Shown: piece by piece, positions 23,671 to 33,017 of the stretch
Layout: the number at the start of each line of letters is the position of its first letter
Numbering within the stretch: position 1 is the first letter of the stretch
Source of the DNA: Sneathiella sp. HT1-7
GTDB lineage: Bacteria; Pseudomonadota; Alphaproteobacteria; Sneathiellales; Sneathiellaceae
Length of the DNA stretch: 64,000 bases
Direction: 5' to 3'
Assembly (NCBI RefSeq): GCF_020731145.1
Contig: NZ_JAJFZN010000002.1
Location: forward strand, 248,001-312,000
Made by a program: the position numbers and the translations under genes
Notes under the pieces: generated by a model
Told to the model about the DNA's origin: nothing
The model's input: only the letters and a program-made list of their open reading frames with translations
Databases searched by the model: none

Positions 23671-24866
23671 TCCGTTGACGCACCCTGTGAAATCCACCAG
23701 CGGATAATCTTTCGCTCCTCATCCGTCATCTGGGTGAGGTTGCCAAGTGGCATGGTTTTCGTATCGACGGTTTGTTGCTTGATGCGGGTCTTCTCACGGG
23801 CGATTTGCGCAGATGTTTCCAGTCTGACACCTTTGGGAGGGGTCTCAAAATCCGTATTCGTCGGCTTGGCGGCATGACAGCTTGTGCAGCGTTCATGGAT
23901 GATGGTCTCAACCGTCGCAAAAGAAATCTTCTCGGTGGGCGCATCCTCGGACTTAGGGGCGGCCGCATAGGCAATGGCGAAGAAAAGGACAAAGGCGATG
24001 GGTAGCAGAATAAACCCTTGCTTCGCACGCCCCTGATTTTTCATATTGAAAAAATGCCTGACCAATACTCCAACAAGGGAGATGCCTGCCAGCAGCAACC
24101 AACCGTATGGGTTGCCGTAGGTCATGGGATAATGGTTGCTGATCATGATGAACAAAACCGGCAGGGTGAAATAATTGTTATGCAGCGATCTTTGCTTTGC
24201 CCGGAGACCATAAACCGGATCGGGGGGCTCGCCCTTTTTTGCAGCGGAAACAAGCGCGACCTGCCCCGGAATGATGATCATCAAAACGTTCGCGACCATG
24301 ATCGTTCCCATGATTGCCCCGACGTGAATATAGGCGCCGCGGCCGCTGAATACCTGCGATAGCCCGAATGACGCCAGAGTGAGCAAGGTAAACAGGACAA
24401 GGCCGAAGATCATTTGATTGTTAATCAGGGGGGACTTGCAAAGGAGATCATAGATGATCCAGCCACCAATGATGGAACCCAGACCGATCAGGATGGCGGC
24501 ATCAGTGGAAATATCTGCAATACTCCTATCGATGAGATAGATGTCTGCGCCGAAATAATAGAGGATCGTCAGCAGAATAAACCCGCTGATCCATGTGAAA
24601 TAGGCCTCATACTTGAACCAATGGAGCGTTTGTGGAATTGCGGGCGGGGCCAGGCGATATTTTTGAACTTCATAAAATCCACCGCCATGCACGGCCCATA
24701 GTTCCCCACCAACACCTGCTTTGTCTTTGCATCCTTCTTTCTCCGGCGGTGTAAGGTTCATATCGAGCCAGACAAAGTAAAAGGATGCCCCGATCCAGGC
24801 AATGCCGGTGATCATATGGATCCAGCGGACAGCGAGTTGAAACCATTCCATCAATTCAAATTCCAT
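23667..24866 (-). CDS. puuD: membrane-bound urate oxidase with C-terminal cytochrome c domain (PuuD)
   Basis: An inner-membrane protein of 399 residues that oxidises urate to 5-hydroxyisourate and passes electrons to the respiratory chain. The N-terminal ~300 residues are the eight-helix PuuD (DUF989) domain: WIHMITGIAWIGASFYFVWLD, and a paired histidine segment SLHNNYFTLPVLFIMISNHYP. The C-terminal domain has a haem c site C-T-S-C-H (~327-331) and a possible Met ligand in KTMPLGNLTQM. There is no similarity to soluble uricase. The first in-frame ATG is 24866. The gene ends the minus-strand purine operon, following the desulfurase gene by 9 bases. Confidence 0.92.
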   Translation of the reverse strand: MEFELMEWFQLAVRWIHMITGIAWIGASFYFVWLDMNLTPPEKEGCKDKAGVGGELWAVHGGGFYEVQKYRLAPPAIPQTLHWFKYEAYFTWISGFILLTILYYFGADIYLIDRSIADISTDAAILIGLGSIIGGWIIYDLLCKSPLINNQMIFGLVLFTLLTLASFGLSQVFSGRGAYIHVGAIMGTIMVANVLMIIIPGQVALVSAAKKGEPPDPVYGLRAKQRSLHNNYFTLPVLFIMISNHYPMTYGNPYGWLLLAGISLVGVLVRHFFNMKNQGRAKQGFILLPIAFVLFFAIAYAAAPKSEDAPTEKISFATVETIIHERCTSCHAAKPTNTDFETPPKGVRLETSAQIAREKTRIKQQTVDTKTMPLGNLTQMTDEERKIIRWWISQGASTD

Positions 24867-24875
24867 CAACTTCCC

Positions 24876-26123
24876 CTATGACACCCTGTTATGCTGGATG
24901 GTTTTTCCCAGAATTTCGGCTGTCTCATTGCCGGCGGTGAGACGGCGGTATGCGGTGATGATTTGTGCGGCAGCATATCTTGCCTCGGCCTCAGTTGTTG
25001 TGCGCCCAATCCCCAGCCGGAATGTTGCCGCGGTTTCGACAGCGCTCCTTCCCATCGCTTTCAAGACATGTGACGGTTCCCCAGCCATTGTGCTGCAGGC
25101 CGATCCCGTGCTGACGGCAAGGTCTGGAAGCTCGTATAGGAGGTTTTCCGCGTCCATGTCAGCAAAGCTGAGACTGAGACATCCGGGTATATGAGGTACT
25201 TCCTCCCCATTTATCTCAACCGCATTTACCAGCTCAGTAGTTAGGTGATGCGTAATGATTGAGCGCAGCCGTTGGAGATGATTATGATCACTTGATCTGT
25301 TTTCGGCGATTATCCGGCAGGCTTCTCCAAGCCCAACGCAAGCAGCCGTGGGAAGGGTTCCTGGGCGAATGGATCGTTGCTGTGCCCCACCGTAGAAGAG
25401 TGGGGCAATGTCTGTTCTTTCCCGCACATAAAGGGCGCCAATGCCCATTGGGCCGTATAGCTTGTGACCTGACAGGCTGAGGAGGGATATGTCTTGCGCG
25501 ATCACGTCAATTTTTTCTGTCGCGAGCGCCTGTACTGTGTCCGTATGAAAAAGAATATCACGTTCCGCGCAAATCCGACCAATGGCGGAGATGTCCTGAC
25601 AGATACCGGTCTCGTTATTGGCGGCCATGACCGAAACCAGAATTGTCTCGGGTCGTATGGTCGATGTGAGAGCATCAATATCTATCAAGCCGTTTTTATC
25701 GACCGACAGAACTGTGACATCGATATCTTCGTATGCAGCAAGATATTCGAGTGGTTGCAGGATGGATTCATGCTCTGTTCGAACGGAGATGATATGGCGC
25801 GGACTGCTTAGGGCGTTGGCAATGCCGAGTAGCGCAAGATTGTTGGCTTCTGTCGCGCCAGAGGTGAAGATGATTTCATGTGGCTGCGCATTGATCAGCC
25901 CCGCAATATGACCTTGGGCCTCTTCAATTTTGCGGCGGGCCTTATGGCCAAAACTATGTGTATTGCTGTGCGGATTGCCGGGTAAGTATTTCTGACAGTC
26001 TGCCATTGCTTTTTCCACCTGAGGGTCGAGCGGTGTCGACGCCTGGTAATCCAGATAAATGGGGAGTGTCAGGATTTCCCCTGCGAAGGTTATTTGGCGG
26101 TGCTCTGTTGTTGGGCTGCGCAT
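24876..26123 (-). CDS. NifS-like cysteine desulfurase, probably for xanthine dehydrogenase maturation
   Basis: A PLP-dependent class V aminotransferase-fold enzyme of 415 residues. The family start IYLDYQASTPLDP is at ~22-35, the PLP-lysine motif is SLSGHKLYGPMGIGALYVR, and the sulfur-carrying cysteine sits in STGSACSTMAGEPSHVLKAM. Cysteine desulfurases deliver persulfide sulfur; in Rhodobacter capsulatus a NifS-type protein sulfurates the molybdenum cofactor of xanthine dehydrogenase via XdhC. Its place inside the purine operon with xdhABC strongly suggests that role. The first ~20 residues look non-conserved, so a later start is possible. It begins three bases after the deaminase stop. Confidence 0.85.
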   Translation of the reverse strand: MRSPTTEHRQITFAGEILTLPIYLDYQASTPLDPQVEKAMADCQKYLPGNPHSNTHSFGHKARRKIEEAQGHIAGLINAQPHEIIFTSGATEANNLALLGIANALSSPRHIISVRTEHESILQPLEYLAAYEDIDVTVLSVDKNGLIDIDALTSTIRPETILVSVMAANNETGICQDISAIGRICAERDILFHTDTVQALATEKIDVIAQDISLLSLSGHKLYGPMGIGALYVRERTDIAPLFYGGAQQRSIRPGTLPTAACVGLGEACRIIAENRSSDHNHLQRLRSIITHHLTTELVNAVEINGEEVPHIPGCLSLSFADMDAENLLYELPDLAVSTGSACSTMAGEPSHVLKAMGRSAVETAATFRLGIGRTTTEAEARYAAAQIITAYRRLTAGNETAEILGKTIQHNRVS

Positions 26124-26126
26124 GGC

Positions 26127-27146
<1,020 letters not shown>

Positions 27147-27166
27147 TCAAATCATCTAGTGAAAAT

Positions 27167-27203
27167 ATATCTCCGCCGAGGGTGTCAATTCCGGCGGAGA
27201 TAT
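27167..27203 (-). repeat. 12-bp hairpin after the BMP binding-protein gene
   Basis: ATATCTCCGCCG (27167-27178) and CGGCGGAGATAT (27192-27203) are perfect inverted repeats around a 13-base loop. Read on the minus strand, the hairpin starts 18 bases after the binding-protein stop and is followed by ATTTTCAC, a weak T-run. It may be a partial terminator or an mRNA stabiliser between the importer receptor gene and the catabolic genes. Confidence 0.65.
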
Positions 27204-27220
27204 GTGCTCGCTGAACCAAT

Positions 27221-28297
27221 TTATTTTGGTAGCTGTCCTTCGACGCCTTCTACGTACCAGTTCATGCCAAGAAGGACGCCATCATCAAGTGACTCGCCTT
27301 CTTTCGCGCCGACAGAGCCATCCTGTTTGGTAATGGGTCCGGCAAAGGGCATGATCGTGCCAGCTTCGATTCCTTTTCTGGTTTCTTCCGCAAGTGCAAC
27401 TACGTCAGCAGGTATAGCGTCGTTATAGGGGGCGAGTTCGACCATTCCTGATTTGAGGCCACCCCAAGTGTCTTCAGACTTCCAGCTTCCATCAAGTACC
27501 GCTTTTGTCCGCGCGACATAGTACCCATCCCAATTGTCGATAATAGCGGTAAGCTGTGCCTTGGGAGCGAACTTTGTCATATCTGAAGCCTGACCCACGG
27601 CCCAGACACCGCGATTTTCAGCAACCTGAAGAGGGGCGGGACTATCCGTGTGTTGCAGGATGATATCTGCGCCCTGATCAATGAGGGCCTTTGCGGCATC
27701 ACCTTCCTTGCCCGGGTCATACCAGGTATTTACCCACGCAACCTTTACCGTGACATCGGGGTTAACGCTGCGGGCGGCAAGGGTCATCGCATTGATACCG
27801 CGAACCACTTCCGGGATCGGAAACGACCCGATATATCCGATGACGTTTGATTTCGTCATTTTCCCGGCAATCTTCCCGACGACATAGCGACCTTCATAGA
27901 ACCGAGAGGAATAGGTGCTGACGTTGTCTGCCCGTTTATAGCCTGTTGCATGCTCAAACTTTACATCCGGGAACTGCTTGGCGACTTTCAGGGTTGGGTT
28001 CATGAAGCCAAAGGAGGTTGTGTAAATCAGTTTATAGCCATCTGCAGCCATCTGCCGGATGACCGGTTCGCTGCTTGATTCCTTGACGCTTTCGACATAG
28101 GTCGTTTTGACTTTGTCACCAAATTCATTTTGAACGGCCTGCCGACCCAGTTCATGGCGATAGGTCCAGCCGTGATCGCCGATTGGCCCGACATAGATGA
28201 AACCGATTTTATCTTCTGCGGCGGCCGTTCCGCCCATTAGTAATCCGCCAGCCAGTGCGACAGCGCTAACCAGGCCTGAGAGTTGTTTTCGTGTCAT
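27221..28297 (-). CDS. BMP-family ABC transporter substrate-binding protein (purine/nucleoside type)
   Basis: A periplasmic binding protein of 358 residues with a Sec signal peptide (basic MTRKQ, core to ~23, cut after TAAA near 27). The mature start DKIGFIYVGPIGDHGWTYRHE and later GYIGSFPIPEVVRGINAMTLAA are typical of the BMP/Med family, whose known members bind nucleosides or purines (PnrA, YufN-like). The lack of a lipobox cysteine fits a soluble proteobacterial receptor. It is followed by its two permeases and preceded by them in transcription order, all inside the purine operon. Confidence 0.87.
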   Translation of the reverse strand: MTRKQLSGLVSAVALAGGLLMGGTAAAEDKIGFIYVGPIGDHGWTYRHELGRQAVQNEFGDKVKTTYVESVKESSSEPVIRQMAADGYKLIYTTSFGFMNPTLKVAKQFPDVKFEHATGYKRADNVSTYSSRFYEGRYVVGKIAGKMTKSNVIGYIGSFPIPEVVRGINAMTLAARSVNPDVTVKVAWVNTWYDPGKEGDAAKALIDQGADIILQHTDSPAPLQVAENRGVWAVGQASDMTKFAPKAQLTAIIDNWDGYYVARTKAVLDGSWKSEDTWGGLKSGMVELAPYNDAIPADVVALAEETRKGIEAGTIMPFAGPITKQDGSVGAKEGESLDDGVLLGMNWYVEGVEGQLPK

Positions 28298-28330
28298 TAC
28301 TTTCTCCTTCTTAAACTGAAAATTTTAGCT

Positions 28331-29260
28331 TCATGCCGCCGGATGAAAAATCTTGCCTATGCAAGCCGGCGCATGTTTTCGAATTCGGGATTCATCTTTC
28401 GATATCAGGACGAGAACTATTATGGTCGCGAGATACGGCAGCATCGAAAGGACTTGTGAGGGTACGTTAAGTCCGGCGGCTTGTGCGTGCAACTGCAAAA
28501 TGGTAATGCCGCCAAACATATAGGCGCCAACCAGTACCAGCCCGGGTTTCCAGGTTGCAAAGACGATAAGCGCAAGCGCGATCCAACCTCGCCCCGCTGT
28601 CATGTTCTCCGCCCACATCGGTGTGTAGGCGAGTGACAGATAAGCGCCGCCGATCCCCGACATTGCACCGCCGAACATAACCGCCAGATAGCGGATTGCG
28701 ATGACCGGATATCCAATTGAGTGCGCCGCATCATGAGAATCGCCAACGGCACGCAAGACAAGGCCGGCCTTTGTCTTATACAGAAACCAGCTGACAATCG
28801 CGACCATGGCAAAAGAGAGATATACCAAGGCATCCTGCGCAAATAAGATGGGCCCGATGAACGGCAGGTCGGACAAACCGGCAATGTTGAGCTTGTTCAG
28901 TGCGGAGATAGGTTCACCAACGAATTCCTGACCCATCAATGCACTGAGGCCAACGCCGAAAAGGGTAAGGGCGAGGCCGGTTGCCACCTGGTTCGCCATG
29001 AGCGAGAGGGTGAGAACGCCGAAAAGGAATGCCATCACCGCACCGGCGAAAGCCGCCGCACAGACAGCCAGAAAGTAATTCCCTGTCACGAGGGCGGTGA
29101 TAAATCCGCTGACGGCGCCAACCAGCATCATCCCTTCAACGCCAAGATTGAGTACCCCTGATTTTTCCGTCACGAGTTCGCCGATCCCGGCGAAAACAAG
29201 TGGGGTCGCTGCCGTAATAACGGTAAGGATAACCGGCACTATCCAATCAAATCCGCTCAT
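28331..29260 (-). CDS. ABC transporter permease (YufQ/NupC-type)
   Basis: An inner-membrane permease of 309 residues (BPD_transp_2 family) for the BMP-type importer. ELVTEKSGVLNLGVEGMMLVGAVSGF is the characteristic N-terminal motif, and AGRGWIALALIVFATWKPG the characteristic C-terminal one. Its ATG shares a base with the stop of the upstream permease gene, so the pair is translated in step. By location it carries purine bases, nucleosides or urate. Confidence 0.87.
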   Translation of the reverse strand: MSGFDWIVPVILTVITAATPLVFAGIGELVTEKSGVLNLGVEGMMLVGAVSGFITALVTGNYFLAVCAAAFAGAVMAFLFGVLTLSLMANQVATGLALTLFGVGLSALMGQEFVGEPISALNKLNIAGLSDLPFIGPILFAQDALVYLSFAMVAIVSWFLYKTKAGLVLRAVGDSHDAAHSIGYPVIAIRYLAVMFGGAMSGIGGAYLSLAYTPMWAENMTAGRGWIALALIVFATWKPGLVLVGAYMFGGITILQLHAQAAGLNVPSQVLSMLPYLATIIVLVLISKDESRIRKHAPACIGKIFHPAA

Positions 29261-30336
29261 TATGACGTGGCCTTTCTTGCAATATTCAGACGGAACCGAT
29301 AGTGGACGAGCACATCGCAGGCAAGCAGGAAGAAGAGCACCATTCCCTGAAACACACCAGTGACGGCAACCGGTAAGCCGAGATTAATCTGCGCGGTCTC
29401 GCCACCGAGATAGGTGAGTGCCATCAGCAGGCCCGCGAAGAAAATGCCGACAGGGTGAAGCCGACCGAGGAAGGCCACGATAATCGCCGTGAAGCCATAT
29501 CCCGGCGAGATGGAAGGAACAACCTGATCGATTGGGCCGCTTACCTCCGACAGTCCGGCAATGCCTGAGAGGGCGCCGGCAAAAAGAAGCGTGAACCAGA
29601 TAATTTTCTTCTGGCTGAAACCGGCATATCCACCGGCGCGCGGTGCCTCCCCGATGACCTTTATCTGAAAGCCAATAAGGGTGCGCGCCATCATGATCCA
29701 TGCACCGAAAACAGCGAACAGTGCCAAAAGGGTGCCGAAGTGCATTCTCGTGCCTGATATCAGAATGGGCATGTCCGCACTTTCACTGAAAGTTTGGGAT
29801 TCAGGAAAGTTGAAGCCTGCCGGGTCTCGCCATGGCCCGTGGATCAACAGAGATAGAAGCAGAAGTGCTACATAGACCAGCATCAGGCTGGTCAGAATTT
29901 CATTAGCGTTAAAGCGGGTTTTAAAGAACGCGGGGATCGCGGCCCAGGCGGCGCCCCCCAAGGCTCCCATGATAATCATCGCAGGAAGTAGAAAAACGCT
30001 GTCGGTTTCAGGAAAATAGATAAAAAGGCTACTGCCCACGATTGCTCCCATCGTGAGTTGTCCTTCCGCGCCGATATTCCAGACATTTGCGCGAAAGCCG
30101 ACTGACAATCCGATTGCGCATAATATCAGCGGTGTTGCTTTAACGAATAACTCGGAGAATTCATATTGCGTATCAAGTGGAGCAATGAAGAATTGGTACA
30201 GCGCCTCGATCGGATTGACCCCAAGCGATTCAAACAGCACGATACTGGTCAGCACCGTCAGAACAAGGGCAATAATCGGGGTCAAATAGACCATCGACTT
30301 CGAGTATTCGGCCCTTTTTTCAATTTTAAGCAACAT
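29260..30336 (-). CDS. ABC transporter permease (YufP-type)
   Basis: The larger permease partner, 358 residues. FRANVWNIGAEGQLTMGAIVGS and FNANEILTSLMLVYVALLLLS (each shortened) are the family signatures, followed by GYGFTAIIVAFLGRLHPVGI. I chose ATG 30336, which has TGAGGGGGTCTCCG in front and overlaps the ATPase stop by 11 bases; a start ten codons upstream would lengthen the overlap to 41 bases. It forms the channel with the 28331-29260 permease. Confidence 0.85.
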   Translation of the reverse strand: MLLKIEKRAEYSKSMVYLTPIIALVLTVLTSIVLFESLGVNPIEALYQFFIAPLDTQYEFSELFVKATPLILCAIGLSVGFRANVWNIGAEGQLTMGAIVGSSLFIYFPETDSVFLLPAMIIMGALGGAAWAAIPAFFKTRFNANEILTSLMLVYVALLLLSLLIHGPWRDPAGFNFPESQTFSESADMPILISGTRMHFGTLLALFAVFGAWIMMARTLIGFQIKVIGEAPRAGGYAGFSQKKIIWFTLLFAGALSGIAGLSEVSGPIDQVVPSISPGYGFTAIIVAFLGRLHPVGIFFAGLLMALTYLGGETAQINLGLPVAVTGVFQGMVLFFLLACDVLVHYRFRLNIARKATS

Positions 30337-31879
30337 CGGAGACCCCCTCAGTTTCACCCATGCCATGGGTGCCCCCCATCAGGAGCCCGATTTCCTCAAT
30401 TGTTATTTCGCTCAATTCCCGCCCGACGGACAGACGGCCTTCCGCGATGACGGCAATTCTGTCGCTAATCGCGAAGAGCTCATCTAAATCCTGACTGACC
30501 ACAAGCACGGCCGCGCCATTCTCGGCAAGATCAATAAGCGTCTGATGGATGAAGGCCGCAGCCCCGGCGTCAACACCCCAGGTCGGGTGGGCGACAATGA
30601 TAACATTCGGTTGTTGCAGGACTTCACGTCCGACAATGAATTTCTGTAGATTTCCACCTGAAAGGCTGTTGGCTGTATGATAGATTCCAGGAGTTCGGAC
30701 ATCAAATTTCTGCACGATATCCGAGGCATAATCGGATGTGCCCCCATTATTAATAAAGCCGCCATTCAACAGAGACATGCGACGAAATCCGCTTAAAAAG
30801 GCGTTTTCTGTCAACATCATTTCAGGCACCGAGCCATGACCCAGCCGATCTTCGGGGACGAAAGCGAGGCCGAGATCGCGCCGCGAGTTCGGACCGAGTT
30901 GACCGACTGCCTTATCATCTAATGCAATGGTTTCCGCATCACGGCATGTGGTTTCTCCGCTTAAGGCCGCGAGAAGTTCAATCTGACCATTTCCGGCAAC
31001 ACCCGCGATGCCCAGAATTTCGCCACCGCGAACATCGAAGTTAATGGCGCTAAGGTTGATCCCAAATTCCACATCTGCGTCAATTGAAAGATTGCGGACC
31101 TTCAGCCGGATTGGACCCTTCTTCGATGTTTCATGATGTTCAGGCGCTTGAAGGTTCGTGCCGATCATCATCTCTGCAAGGCTTTTTGCGGTTTCCTGGG
31201 TTGGATCGCATTCGCTGATATATTTGCCGCCGCGGAGGATAGTTGCCTTGTGGCAGAGCGCCTTTATTTCATCGAGCTTGTGACTGATATAGAGAATGGA
31301 GACGCCCTCTTCAGACAGTCGGCGAAGAGTTTCAAACATCTTCTCGGCCTCCTGCGGAGTAAGGACAGAGGTCGGCTCATCCATAATCAGGAGTTTTGGT
31401 TTTTGCAACAAGCAGCGGACAATTTCAATGCGCTGCTTCTCACCGACCGAAAGCGTATGGACTTGGCGGTTTGGCTCAAGCGGTAGCCCATAGCTGTTGG
31501 AGACTTCGATAATATTTTGTTCGAGAGCCTTCATGTTTTGACGACCAGACATACCCAGAGCAATATTCTCGGTGACAGTCATGGCCTCGAACAAAGAAAA
31601 GTGCTGAAAAACCATTCCGATACCGGTTTTGCGGGCGCTATGGGGGTTGGCTATGGAGACGGGAGCACCAGCCCAGATAATGTCACCTTCATCTGCCTGA
31701 AGAACACCGTATATAATTTTGACAAGTGTGCTTTTCCCCGCGCCATTCTCCCCGAGCAGCGCATGAATTTCGCCCGGCATGATTTTAAGATCGATATGAT
31801 CATTGGCAAGGCATCCGGGATAGGCCTTAGTTATGCCGCGCAATTCAAGCTGCGGCGTTACCCCCTCGTTTCCACTCAT
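30326..31879 (-). CDS. ABC transporter ATP-binding protein, tandem-domain (YufO/RbsA-like)
   Basis: A duplicated ATPase of 517 residues that drives the BMP-type importer. Domain 1 has Walker A GENGAGKST at 43-51, signature LSVGEKQRIEIVRCL and Walker B LLIMDEPTSVLTP. Domain 2 has a degenerate Walker A (GVAGNGQIELLAAL), signature LSGGNLQKFIVGRE and a Walker B-like NVIIVAHPTWGVD, in which the usual DEP is AHP; this half is therefore likely non-catalytic, as is common in RbsA-type ATPases. The frame extends upstream to 32053, but ATG 31879 with CGGGGATAG before it begins the conserved part. Confidence 0.87.
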   Translation of the reverse strand: MSGNEGVTPQLELRGITKAYPGCLANDHIDLKIMPGEIHALLGENGAGKSTLVKIIYGVLQADEGDIIWAGAPVSIANPHSARKTGIGMVFQHFSLFEAMTVTENIALGMSGRQNMKALEQNIIEVSNSYGLPLEPNRQVHTLSVGEKQRIEIVRCLLQKPKLLIMDEPTSVLTPQEAEKMFETLRRLSEEGVSILYISHKLDEIKALCHKATILRGGKYISECDPTQETAKSLAEMMIGTNLQAPEHHETSKKGPIRLKVRNLSIDADVEFGINLSAINFDVRGGEILGIAGVAGNGQIELLAALSGETTCRDAETIALDDKAVGQLGPNSRRDLGLAFVPEDRLGHGSVPEMMLTENAFLSGFRRMSLLNGGFINNGGTSDYASDIVQKFDVRTPGIYHTANSLSGGNLQKFIVGREVLQQPNVIIVAHPTWGVDAGAAAFIHQTLIDLAENGAAVLVVSQDLDELFAISDRIAVIAEGRLSVGRELSEITIEEIGLLMGGTHGMGETEGVSDVA

Positions 31880-31955
31880 TTTACTATCCCCGAAATTGTA
31901 GGCTCCCTCATATTTGCCGTATCTTCCGTCGTTGTTTCTATCTGGTAAAGCTTTT

Positions 31956-33017
31956 TCAAGATGAGCTGTTTGCCTCGTTCCGATTGCGTGGCGATATACG
32001 CGCCCGTGTTTGCTGATGGCGCCGTAAAAGATCTGTCGCAATACTAAGGGCAATTTCCACCGGGCGTTTTCCGCCGAGTTCCTCGATCCCGATCGGGCAT
32101 GTTATGCGGGAAATCGCTATGCGATCAAACCCCCGCACAGCCAATCGTTTTTCAAACTTGGACTTTTTGGTTTTTGATCCGATCAAACCGATAAAAGCGG
32201 CATCCTCTTTAGTCGACAGTAATTTTTCGCAGATTTCAAGATCGAGCTGGTGGCTATGTGTCATGACGAGGAAATAACTTCCTGCCGGACAGTCGGCTAT
32301 TGCACTGGCTTCACTTTCCGTAACGACTTTAAGGATGTTTTTCGGAATTTCCGCCGGAAACTCTGATGCACGTGAATCGATCCATTTAATCTGGCAGGGA
32401 AGGGGAGTGAGTGCGGTAATTAACGCCCGGCCGACATGACCGGCACCGAATACCGTGACGTTAAATTCTGCATCATGAAGTGACTGAACGAGTGTAAAGT
32501 CGGTATTGTGGGATTGCCGGTTTTCAACAATTTCTGTCCCCGGCGAATTGAGCTGCCGTTCAATCGCGGCCTGCAATGGCTTATTCAGGTATATCAGACT
32601 GTCGCTTTCACTAACAATCTGATGGCGGCATTCAGTCTCTGACCAGTAAAGCAAAATGGTCGATTTCTCTTTATTTTCATTTAACTGGTTAATTAATATT
32701 AATGCGTCATTTTCCTGAAGCTTGTACAGTAGCAACTCAACATAGCCGCCGCAGCATTGCGCAAGTTCCGGCCCAAGCGGCAGCTCATGTATTTCGGAAG
32801 ATTTGGTTTCATTACTTAGGAGGTCGCGGGCCTTTTCAATGGCAGTATACTCAAGTCTCCCGCCACCAATAGTACCGATACATCTTGTTGTGGTGATCAG
32901 CATATTCGCACCAGTATCGCGTGGTGTTGATCCTTTGATCCGTCCGACAGTAACCAGAACAGCGGCGCCGTCACGATCCGGACAATAAGCTTCAGCTATT
33001 TCTGACCAGTTGCTCAT
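31956..33017 (-). CDS. xdhC: xanthine dehydrogenase accessory protein XdhC
   Basis: A cytoplasmic chaperone of 353 residues that binds molybdenum cofactor, supports its sulfuration and inserts it into xanthine dehydrogenase. The N-terminal part has GAAVLVTVGRIKGSTPRDTGA, GTIGGGRLEY and the conserved AQCCGGYVELLL; the C-terminal Rossmann-like part includes VTVFGAGHVGRALITAL and FIGLIGSKTKKSKFEKRL. The start overlaps the xdhB stop by ATGA. It sits directly after xdhA-xdhB and in the same operon as a NifS-like desulfurase, the partner expected for cofactor sulfuration. Confidence 0.92.
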   Translation of the reverse strand: MSNWSEIAEAYCPDRDGAAVLVTVGRIKGSTPRDTGANMLITTTRCIGTIGGGRLEYTAIEKARDLLSNETKSSEIHELPLGPELAQCCGGYVELLLYKLQENDALILINQLNENKEKSTILLYWSETECRHQIVSESDSLIYLNKPLQAAIERQLNSPGTEIVENRQSHNTDFTLVQSLHDAEFNVTVFGAGHVGRALITALTPLPCQIKWIDSRASEFPAEIPKNILKVVTESEASAIADCPAGSYFLVMTHSHQLDLEICEKLLSTKEDAAFIGLIGSKTKKSKFEKRLAVRGFDRIAISRITCPIGIEELGGKRPVEIALSIATDLLRRHQQTRARISPRNRNEANSSS

